DNA from: VFKE01 sp043758025 | GTDB taxonomy: Bacteria; Verrucomicrobiota; Verrucomicrobiia; Verrucomicrobiales; Verrucomicrobiaceae | NCBI GenBank assembly: GCA_043758025.1 | Contig: JAYVOH010000326.1 | Span: 1-19,995 of the forward strand | Length of the DNA stretch: 19,995 bases | Direction: 5' to 3' | Part shown: positions 13,789 to 19,995 of the stretch, piece after piece | How the letters are laid out: each line of letters starts with the position of its first letter | Position numbering within the stretch: position 1 is the first letter of the stretch | Notes under the pieces: generated by a model | The model's input: the letters and a program-made list of their open reading frames with translations, nothing else | Told to the model about the DNA's origin: nothing | Database searches by the model: none | Position numbers and translations under genes: made by a program

Positions 13789-14067
13789 TCAGACATTCGC
13801 GGCCTTTATCTCCGCGATCTGTTTGTCAATCTGCACGATGAAACGATAGGCCAGGCGCTTGCGCTGATATTTGCGCCAGAGGAAGTCGCGCAATGATTCA
13901 TAGTCCTCCAGCGTGGGAGAAACAATCGGCGTCCAATCCGGCTCATCCTTGTAAGTCTGGACAAAATTCCAGCAACGCGTGTCCCAAGCCGCGCGCATAA
14001 TACGGACGCGCCCCTCCTCAATTCGTTCGCGCCATTCATATGTCTGGGAGGAGAGATTTACTTTCAC
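13789..14067 (-). CDS. Hypothetical 92-aa protein
   Basis: The frame opens with a GTG at 14067 and encodes KVNLSSQTYEWRERIEEGRV, then MRAAWDTRCWNFVQTYK, PDWTPIVSPTLEDYESLRDF and a basic helical end (LWRKYQRKRLAYRFIVQIDK). Trp and Tyr are abundant and no domain is recognised. An internal ATG at 13998 (MRAAWD) is an alternative start. It ends one base from the TPM-like gene (convergent) and its start lies 9 bp from the ATG chosen for the CPBP gene (divergent), leaving no room for two separate promoters. The balanced composition and absence of rare codons support a real gene. Confidence 0.55.
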   Translation of the reverse strand: MKVNLSSQTYEWRERIEEGRVRIMRAAWDTRCWNFVQTYKDEPDWTPIVSPTLEDYESLRDFLWRKYQRKRLAYRFIVQIDKQIAEIKAANV

Positions 14068-14076
14068 AACCTAACC

Positions 14077-15168
14077 ATGCAGCGCAGGGGACAGGTTTCA
14101 AGACTTGAAAAAAAGCATCATCCACTTCTTGAAGTTCCAGCCTTGAGCCTTGAAGCTCGAAACTTGAAACCTCCCCACCGTTATCGCGACCTGTTCATCA
14201 TCGCCGCCTATCTCGTGGCAGTGCTGGTCTCGGCAGCCGCGCTGGCGCCATTATTTTATGCGGTAGGAAAATGGCTGCTCCACACCTCACAGGGACATGG
14301 ATGGGATCAAATCAAATCCCTGTCGTGGTTCATGGTGCCGCTCAGCAAAACGGATTTCCGCGGCTACTTCGACCGCGCCGTGCTGGTGGTCGCACTGGTC
14401 GGCCTGTGGCCTCTGGCGAAGCTGCTTCATCTGAAGCGACATGAGATCACCGGAACCGTTCCGTTTTCAACGGGATGGAAACAACTGCTCATCAGCTTTG
14501 CGTTGGCTGCGGCCCTGCTGCTGGTTATGGGTGCTGTTTGTCTCTGGCTCGGTGCCTGCAAGATGAATCGCAATCCCGCATGGTTCGCACTGGTCGCTCC
14601 GCTCATTTCGGGTCTGGTCGTCGCCTGCTTGGAGGAATTTCTTTTCCGCGGCGCAGTGCTGGGCATTCTGCGGCGCACACTCAGCGAACGCAGCGGCGTA
14701 TTCTGGACCACGATGCTCTTTGCCATCGTTCATTTTCTCAAGCCGCCAGATCAAAGCGTGAGCGATGTCGCAGACGTCAACTGGTCGAGTGGCTTCCTCC
14801 ACGTCACGCGTCTCTTCAGCGGCTTCGGTCGCTGGAATGATTTCGTCGGCGAATTCCTGCTTCTCGTCGGAGTCGGCTGGGTGCTGGCGCGCGCTCGACT
14901 CGCCACCGGCAGCTTGTGGGCGGGAATCGGATTGCACGCCGGCTGGGTCGCAGGCATGAAATATTTTAATCAGCTCACCGACACCACCAAGCCCCTGCGC
15001 GACGGAGCCTTCGCCCCTTGGATGATCGAGAACCATTGCAAAGCCATCGTCAGCCCCGTGGTCGGCTTCGTGCCACTCATCGCCATTCTCATCACCGGTA
15101 TTCTGACGCTGTGGATCGCACGCGGCTGGCGCGGCAGAGATGTAGAGAAACACGTGTTACGAGTGTAA
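14077..15168 (+). CDS. CPBP-family intramembrane metalloprotease (Abi)
   Basis: This 363-aa integral membrane protein has about seven to eight hydrophobic segments, the first at 39-61 and the last at about 333-352. CPBP motifs are complete: CLEEFLFRG with Glu186, Glu187 and Arg191; FAIVHFL with His219; and GIGLHAGW with His287. These form the metal-dependent active site in CAAX prenyl proteases and bacteriocin-processing or immunity proteins. Residues 5-31 are translated from a low-complexity CTTGAA-rich repeat and are probably not part of the native protein. The next in-frame ATG is at about residue 86, beyond the first transmembrane helix, so translation may start at a TTG near 14164 or at 14077. 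The substrate is unknown. Confidence 0.83.
   Translation: MQRRGQVSRLEKKHHPLLEVPALSLEARNLKPPHRYRDLFIIAAYLVAVLVSAAALAPLFYAVGKWLLHTSQGHGWDQIKSLSWFMVPLSKTDFRGYFDRAVLVVALVGLWPLAKLLHLKRHEITGTVPFSTGWKQLLISFALAAALLLVMGAVCLWLGACKMNRNPAWFALVAPLISGLVVACLEEFLFRGAVLGILRRTLSERSGVFWTTMLFAIVHFLKPPDQSVSDVADVNWSSGFLHVTRLFSGFGRWNDFVGEFLLLVGVGWVLARARLATGSLWAGIGLHAGWVAGMKYFNQLTDTTKPLRDGAFAPWMIENHCKAIVSPVVGFVPLIAILITGILTLWIARGWRGRDVEKHVLRV
14093..14172. repeat. CTTGAA-word repeat with 10-bp inverted ends
   Basis: AGGTTTCAAG (14093-14102) and CTTGAAACCT (14163-14172) are perfect inverted ends of an 80-bp block. The block contains five copies of CTTGA(A/G) at irregular spacing. It forms the first part of the CPBP reading frame and looks like a dispersed intergenic repeat, not coding sequence. 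Confidence 0.5.
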
Positions 15169-15195
15169 CGCAATTCACAGGTTTCATGAGTTGGC

Positions 15196-15211
15196 GTGTC
15201 ACAGATGACAC
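15196..15211. promoter_or_regulatory. Palindrome upstream of the defence-like operon
   Basis: GTGTCA-caga-TGACAC (15196-15211) is a perfect 6-bp inverted repeat in the 173-bp spacer before the Res-like gene. With no T-run it is more likely a protein-binding site than a terminator. Apart from it and a TTGACG at 15301-15306 with no clear -10 partner, I see nothing in this spacer. Confidence 0.35.
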
Positions 15212-15341
15212 ACAAGGTATCAAGGTGGTTTGGTTGCTTTTGAGTCCCACGGCTTGAATCTCTTTTCCCGATTGTGCCGCAAAACAAATCGCCCAATGGC
15301 TTGACGGTATCGACGCCTGACGGCAGCATCAACCCGCCACC

Positions 15342-18059
15342 ATGTCACTCCACCCTGAATTCCCGGTTTCGCCTTACGCGCCGCTTCTACCGGAACATCG
15401 GTGGTTTCCTGCAGACGAGGCGCTGAGAGCCAGTGCCTACGAGAAGCTTCTCCCCCCGCTGGTCGCAAATATCCGCAAGGAAGTGCATGAATGGCGGAAG
15501 AAAAGTTATGCCGGAGCATCCGCAACCTCGCGTGCCTTGCTCGAGTGGTGGTTTGAAACGGATCATCAGATCGAGAACGCTGACGGATCCCTTTCCTCGT
15601 TCCGCTACTACTTTGCGCGACGCGACGCGGTCGAGACCGTAATCTGGTTGCATGACGTGAAGACGGCGAGGGATAAGTTTGACCTCCTGCGGTTCGACGA
15701 CTCTGGCGCTGTCTCGCACGGGATGTTTCCGGAAGACTGGCCTCGCTATGTCACTAAGATGGCCACTGGCGCGGGCAAAACAAAAGTGCTGTCGCTGCTC
15801 ATTGCCTGGAGCTTCTTCCATAAGCTCTATGAAGCTGATTCAACGCTCTCGCGAAATTTTCTCGTCATCGCGCCCAACATCATCGTTCTCGACCGCCTGC
15901 GCGCAGACTTCGACGGCCTGAAAATTTTCTTCAATGATCCCGTGCTGCCTGAGAACGGACACGCCGGACAGAACTGGCGTGATGATTTCCAACTCACGTT
16001 GCATATCCAGGATGACGTGCGCATCGTCCGTGAAACCGGCAATCTATTTTTGACGAATATTCATCGTGTTTTTCTGGGCGAGGTTCCGGAGCCGTCGCTC
16101 GATGACGATGATCTTCGGGAATATTTTCTGGGTGACGCCTTTGGTTCGCAGCCTGCCGGCAAGACGACCGACAGCAAGACCGACCTGGGAGAGATTGTGC
16201 GCGAAGTGGACGAACTGGCCGTGTTCAATGACGAAGCGCACCACATTCACGACAGCCGCATGGCGTGGTTCAAGTCGATTCAGGACATCCATCACCGGAT
16301 GCTCCAGAAAGAAAGCCGCCTTTCCTTGCAAGTCGATGTGACCGCCACGCCCCGGCACGATAACAGTGCAATCTTCGTGCAGACGGTTTCGGACTATCCG
16401 CTTGTCGAGGCTATTCATCAAAACGTGGTGAAGCATCCCGTCCTGCCGGACGCCGCAAGCCGCGCCAAGCTGCAGGAGCACAAGAGCGCCATCTTCAGCG
16501 AAAAGTATCAGGACTATTTGAATCTTGGTGTTGAGGAGTGGAAGAAAAGCTACGCTGAACATGCAGCGACGGGAAAAAAGGCAGTTCTCTTTGTCATGGT
16601 CGATGACACCAAGAATTGCGACGAAGTGGGGGAATACCTGCAAAAGACCTGCCAGGAACTGCAAGACGCCGTGCTGGTGATTCACACGAAGAACAACGGT
16701 GATATTTCGGAAGCGGCGACAGGCAAGAACAAGGAGGAGCTCGAAATCCTCCGCAAGCAGTCCAACGAAATCGACTCATGGAAATCGCCGTTCAAGGCCA
16801 TCGTGTCCGTTCTCATGTTGAAAGAAGGGTGGGACGTTCGCAACGTGACCACCATCGTCGGTCTGCGGGCCTATGCTGCGAAATCAAACATCTTGCCCGA
16901 GCAAACCCTTGGCCGTGGCCTTCGGCGCATGTATTTCGGAACTGACATGCCGGAAACGGTGTCGGTGATGGGGACTCCGGCTTTCATGGAGTTCGTCGAG
17001 TCCATTCAAAGTGAAGGCGTGACCTTCGAGCATGTGCCAATGGGCGGCGGAACCAAACGGAAGGATTCGATCATTGTGGAGGTTGACGCCGAGAACCCTG
17101 AAAAGAATCTCGACGCGCTCGACATCTCGATTCCCAAGCTGAGCCGACGTTTTCAGCGTGACTTTAAAGAATTGGATTCACTTGATCCTGCTAAGTTCGG
17201 CAACAAGACGATTCCACTGAAGCCGTTCACGCCTGAAGAAACACGCGAGATTGTTTTCAAGACCATGCTTGATTCCGAAGTGCATCACACGATTCACCTC
17301 GATGGTGCCGGACCGGCGGACTTCCGCTCCGTTGTTGCTTTCTTCGCCCGCCAGCTTCTGAAGGAGCTTCGCTTGGTTGGCGGCTATGATGTTCTTTATG
17401 GTAAGGTGAAGACGTTTCTGGGCGGACATTTATTTGCCAGCTCGCCCGTGGATCTTGAAGATGCGATCGTTCTGCGAAATCTCTCAGAACCCGAAGCGGG
17501 AAAGATCATTTTCGATTCCTTTAAGTCGGCCATCAATGCGTTGACCGTTCAGGACGCCGGTTCATCCCGGATCGAAGACCACATTCGCTTGCGCGAGATG
17601 CGCCCATTCCGGACGGAACATCGGGCCTATCTCGCGGCCAAAAAATCCATTTTCAACCGTATCGTCGGCGAACCTCATTCAGGTGGCTTCGAGCTGACTT
17701 TTGCCTCGTTCCTTGAGTCAGCGCCGGATGTTGCGGCCTTCGCGAAGAACTACCTCGCAGTCGGTTTCAAACTCGACTACGTGAAGGCGGATGGTGATCT
17801 GTCCACCTATACACCTGACTTCATTGTGAAGACGAACGACGGCAAAGTCTGGATCGTTGAAACGAAAGGCCGGAAAGAACTCGATCTCCCGCAAAAGATG
17901 GCCCGTCTGCGCCAGTGGTGCAACGATGCCACTTCCGCTAGCGTGGAAGATGATGGCATGAAGTATGATTTTGTTTTTGTTGACCAGGCAGGGTTTGAAA
18001 AACACCAGCCAAAAACTTTTGCCTCACTCTCGTCGAGCTTCACAGAATACAAGGCATGA
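15342..18059 (+). CDS. Type III restriction (Res)-like DEAD/DEAH helicase-nuclease
   Basis: This 905-aa protein has the superfamily 2 helicase motifs in order: Walker A MATGAGKT (140-147), Ia-like NFLVIAPNIIVLDRLR, DEAH-type NDEAHH (about 296-301), TATPR (about 334-338), MLKEGWDVRNVTTIVGLRA (motif V region) and QTLGRGLRRMY (motif VI, about 521-531). The C-terminus has a PD-(D/E)xK nuclease: TPDF with Asp826, then VETKG with Glu840 and Lys842, so the nuclease looks intact. Type III Res subunits translocate along DNA and cleave it when paired with a Mod methyltransferase. Gene order here is Res-like, AlbA_2/HATPase, then a Mod-like start. No Shine-Dalgarno precedes 15342. It ends in an ATGA overlap with the next gene. 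Confidence 0.88.
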   Translation: MSLHPEFPVSPYAPLLPEHRWFPADEALRASAYEKLLPPLVANIRKEVHEWRKKSYAGASATSRALLEWWFETDHQIENADGSLSSFRYYFARRDAVETVIWLHDVKTARDKFDLLRFDDSGAVSHGMFPEDWPRYVTKMATGAGKTKVLSLLIAWSFFHKLYEADSTLSRNFLVIAPNIIVLDRLRADFDGLKIFFNDPVLPENGHAGQNWRDDFQLTLHIQDDVRIVRETGNLFLTNIHRVFLGEVPEPSLDDDDLREYFLGDAFGSQPAGKTTDSKTDLGEIVREVDELAVFNDEAHHIHDSRMAWFKSIQDIHHRMLQKESRLSLQVDVTATPRHDNSAIFVQTVSDYPLVEAIHQNVVKHPVLPDAASRAKLQEHKSAIFSEKYQDYLNLGVEEWKKSYAEHAATGKKAVLFVMVDDTKNCDEVGEYLQKTCQELQDAVLVIHTKNNGDISEAATGKNKEELEILRKQSNEIDSWKSPFKAIVSVLMLKEGWDVRNVTTIVGLRAYAAKSNILPEQTLGRGLRRMYFGTDMPETVSVMGTPAFMEFVESIQSEGVTFEHVPMGGGTKRKDSIIVEVDAENPEKNLDALDISIPKLSRRFQRDFKELDSLDPAKFGNKTIPLKPFTPEETREIVFKTMLDSEVHHTIHLDGAGPADFRSVVAFFARQLLKELRLVGGYDVLYGKVKTFLGGHLFASSPVDLEDAIVLRNLSEPEAGKIIFDSFKSAINALTVQDAGSSRIEDHIRLREMRPFRTEHRAYLAAKKSIFNRIVGEPHSGGFELTFASFLESAPDVAAFAKNYLAVGFKLDYVKADGDLSTYTPDFIVKTNDGKVWIVETKGRKELDLPQKMARLRQWCNDATSASVEDDGMKYDFVFVDQAGFEKHQPKTFASLSSSFTEYKA

Positions 18060-19705
18060 CCACTCGCGAACAGTTTGAAACGTGGCTTGGAGAACCAGAG
18101 GGAACGCGACTTGAGTTCAAGTCTGCGACCAACAGATATGATTTTGAAAAGCTCGTGGACTACTGTGTCGCGCTGGCGAACGAAGGGGGCGGCAAAATTA
18201 TTATGGGCGTTACGGATGAACGTCCGCGCAATGTCATAGGCAGCGCCGCGTTTGCCGAGCCCGGTCGCACAGAAGGCGGGCTTTACGAGAGGCTTCATCA
18301 CCGGATACCGGTTGAGGAGTTTAATTATGATGACAAGCGTGTGCTGATTGTTCACGTGCCAGGCCGTCTTCCTGGCACCGCGTGGCAGCATGAAGGCAAG
18401 TATCTTCGGCGCGCGGGCGATGAACTTGTGCCGATCACTGAAGGTGATTTGCGCGCCATGTTTGCTGAAGCCGGACCGGACTATTCGGCAGAACTGACTC
18501 CGCGAGCTTCACTTGATGATCTCATACCTGAGGCGTTGGCTGATTTTCGGAGACGTTGGGCGCGCAAATCAGGCAATCAACGTATCGAGCAGTGGAGTGA
18601 TGAGGAGACATTGAACAATGCTGAGTTGCTGGTGGATGGACATCTCACCATTGCGTCTTTGATTCTCTTCGGTTCTCATGCGGCGTTGGGCCGCCACCTC
18701 GCACAGGCGGAAATCGTCTTCGAATACCGGTCCTCCGAAGCTGCAGGACCGGCACAGGACCGCGTCGAATATCGCAAGGGATTTTTCGCCTTCCACGATG
18801 AGCTTTGGCAGCGGATCAATCTGCGCAATGATCGTCAGAGTTATCAGGATGGCCTCTTCCGCTACGAAATCCCGACCTTCGATGAAACAGCGGTTCGCGA
18901 GGCCCTGTTGAATGCCGTCGCGCATCGCGATTACCGGCAGGGCGGCTCCGTTTTCGTGCGCCAGTTCGCGCGTCGGCTGGAAATCATCAGCCCAGGCGGT
19001 TTCCCACCTGGCATCACCCAGGAAAACATTCTCGACCAGCAAAACCCGCGCAACCGTCGGCTTGCGGAAGCCCTCGCCCGCTGCGGCCTTATTGAGCGTT
19101 CCGGTCAAGGCATGAACTTGATGGTGGAATCCGCTGTTCGTCAGAGCAAGCCACTTCCTGACTTCAGTGGCTCCGCGGCACATGAGGTCCGCCTTACGCT
19201 TTCAGGCACGGTGCAGGATCCTGCTTTCATTCGATTCCTTGAGCGACTTGGAGAGGAAAGGCTGCGCTCCTTTTCGACGCACGACTTTCTATTGCTAGAT
19301 GCTCTTCGTCGCGATCAGCCGCTCAATGATGCACTGCGTCACCGGCTTCCCGGACTGATCGAAGCAGGTGCTGTCGAAAGCGTTGGACGTGGACGGGGCA
19401 CTCGTCACCTGCTCTCCCGCGCCCTCTATTCTGCCCTCGGGGCCAAAGGAACCTACACCCGAAAGCGTGGCCTCGATCACGAGACGAACAAGGAGCTTCT
19501 CTGCAAACACATTCGGGAGAATGACGGAGACGGCAGTCCGCTCAGTGATCTCCAGCAAGTGCTTCCCGCGCTCTCCAGAGGACAGATCAAATGGCTGCTT
19601 CACCAGCTTCGAGACGAAGGACGCATTCGTCTCGAAGGGCAGAAGCGTTGGGGACGATGGTATTTAGCATGCGTTAAAGATGTAATCCCTCCACAACCGC
19701 TATAG
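18056..19705 (+). CDS. AlbA_2 (Schlafen-like) and HATPase_c_4 domain protein
   Basis: This 549-aa protein starts inside the stop of the Res-like gene (ATGA, 18056-18059). The N-terminal AlbA_2 domain (about 15-145) shows GTRLEFKSA and DYCVALANEGGGKIIMGVTD, the (E)xxxEFK and ANxxGGxixxGV motifs. The HATPase_c_4 domain (about 278-355) shows AVREALLNAVAHRDYRQGG, LEIISPGGFPPGITQENIL and RSGQGM, as in the proteins often labelled RecG-like transcriptional regulators. The C-terminus (about 400-540) has winged-helix-like repeats, including LSDLQQVLPALSRGQIKWLL and RDEGRI. The family is found as solitary regulators and in defence islands; its reaction is unknown. Tight coupling to the Res-like gene argues for a shared function. 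Confidence 0.85.
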   Translation: MTTREQFETWLGEPEGTRLEFKSATNRYDFEKLVDYCVALANEGGGKIIMGVTDERPRNVIGSAAFAEPGRTEGGLYERLHHRIPVEEFNYDDKRVLIVHVPGRLPGTAWQHEGKYLRRAGDELVPITEGDLRAMFAEAGPDYSAELTPRASLDDLIPEALADFRRRWARKSGNQRIEQWSDEETLNNAELLVDGHLTIASLILFGSHAALGRHLAQAEIVFEYRSSEAAGPAQDRVEYRKGFFAFHDELWQRINLRNDRQSYQDGLFRYEIPTFDETAVREALLNAVAHRDYRQGGSVFVRQFARRLEIISPGGFPPGITQENILDQQNPRNRRLAEALARCGLIERSGQGMNLMVESAVRQSKPLPDFSGSAAHEVRLTLSGTVQDPAFIRFLERLGEERLRSFSTHDFLLLDALRRDQPLNDALRHRLPGLIEAGAVESVGRGRGTRHLLSRALYSALGAKGTYTRKRGLDHETNKELLCKHIRENDGDGSPLSDLQQVLPALSRGQIKWLLHQLRDEGRIRLEGQKRWGRWYLACVKDVIPPQPL

Positions 19706-19709
19706 AACC

Positions 19710-19816
19710 GCCATAGAGCGTCTTTAGAAAATGCGCCAATCCCTTGATTTCAGGCACTTCCTATAAACGCTTACTGGCCGATTGAGCCTTTAGAAACAGC
19801 CATAGAATTCCTTTAG
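19710..19816 (+). promoter_or_regulatory. Spaced direct repeat upstream of the Mod-like gene
   Basis: GCCATAGA-N4-CTTTAG occurs at 19710-19727 and again at 19799-19816, identical outside the four-base spacer and 89 bp apart. The second copy ends 3 bp before the ATG at 19820. Further TATAGAA/TTTAGAAA words lie at 19701, 19762 and 19789. This is the whole 114-bp spacer between the HATPase protein gene and the Mod-like start. The arrangement suggests a binding site for a regulator, possibly at a separate promoter. Confidence 0.45.
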
Positions 19817-19819
19817 CCC

Positions 19820-19995
19820 ATGTCCCGCCACGAATCCGCCTACGACCTCTCCGAATCGGAGAAGCGCGACCTCATCAAGCTCATCGAGCAGGGCAAACCG
19901 CTCCCGGAGAAATACCGCTTCCTCCTCTTCGCCGACAAACGCGAGGTCGAACTCGTCTGGAACGGCAAGTCCCGCGAAGTCTGCACCGCCATCCT
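19820..19995 (+). CDS. Type III (Mod)-like DNA methyltransferase, N-terminal fragment
   Basis: An ATG at 19820 opens a frame that runs off the window end, 58 codons visible. It reads MSRHESAYDLSESEKRDLIK, then LIEQGKPLPEKYRFLLFADK and REVELVWNGKSREVCTAIL. The 'LIEQGKPLPEKYRFLLF' and 'REVELVWNGKxREV' segments match, from memory, the N-termini of site-specific adenine DNA methyltransferases that accompany Res-like helicases. No catalytic motif (DPPY, FxGxG) is in view, so the call rests on the N-terminus and on the neighbouring Res-like gene. The ATG has no clear Shine-Dalgarno and lies three bases after a direct-repeat copy. Confidence 0.65.
   Translation, partial: MSRHESAYDLSESEKRDLIKLIEQGKPLPEKYRFLLFADKREVELVWNGKSREVCTAI

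Noticed and set aside
14467..15153. Long minus-strand open frame opposite the CPBP gene (228 codons)
   Set aside because: It lies opposite a gene with complete CPBP motifs, and its product is rich in Glu/Ala/Gln without a domain.
16044..16685. Minus-strand open frame opposite the Res-like helicase
   Set aside because: The plus-strand helicase motifs run through this region without a break, so the antisense frame is a shadow.
1..19995. CRISPR array, tRNA, rRNA, transposase or attachment sites
   Set aside because: Reading by eye found no regularly spaced identical repeats, no tRNA-like cloverleaf with CCA, and no transposase or integrase motifs.

Overview
The window looks like a chromosomal segment of a GC-rich Verrucomicrobiota bacterium (Verrucomicrobiaceae/Prosthecobacter-like). 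This is an inference from gene content: a small planctomycete-type cytochrome c joined to an SHD1 domain, FG-GAP/VCBS secreted proteins, a small Poly_export-type secreted protein, an OvoA-C-type methyltransferase, many secreted proteins of unknown function, and few Shine-Dalgarno sequences. No rRNA, tRNA, CRISPR array or transposase gene was seen.

Layout. 1-3.8 kb: a 110-aa basic protein with a poly-alanine tail (minus, with its own terminator), a secreted unknown (minus) divergent from an O-methyltransferase (plus), a cytochrome c/SHD1 protein (plus), and a secreted NlpC/P60-like hydrolase (minus). 3.9-7.1 kb: aspartate kinase (lysC), then two toxin-antitoxin modules (MazF/PemK-like and VapBC-like). 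Between the two modules lies a frameshifted polysaccharide-export-domain gene. 7.1-9.7 kb (minus): a two-gene operon of an M29-like aminopeptidase and a stand-alone OvoA-C-type methyltransferase, whose coding region carries an in-frame palindromic repeat; then a Lys-rich secreted protein with a very clear terminator. 9.9-11.7 kb: a tightly overlapping operon of ECF sigma factor, membrane anti-sigma-like protein and secreted protein. 11.7-15.2 kb: FG-GAP protein (minus), TPM-like membrane protein (plus), a 92-aa unknown (minus) and a CPBP intramembrane protease (plus) whose N-terminus appears to be translated repeat DNA.

15.3-20.0 kb: a probable defence locus. It has a 905-aa type III Res-like helicase with a C-terminal PD-(D/E)xK nuclease, a 549-aa AlbA_2 (Schlafen-like)/HATPase_c_4 protein coupled to it by an ATGA overlap, and then the N-terminus of a protein resembling type III (Mod) DNA methyltransferases, cut by the window edge. 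The middle gene is not part of classical type III restriction-modification, so the trio is the best candidate here for an unusual system.

Three small genes (110-aa protein, MazF-type antitoxin, VapB-like antitoxin) have sigma-70-like promoters whose -10 box ends only 6-8 nt before the start codon. This suggests leaderless or near-leaderless mRNAs.
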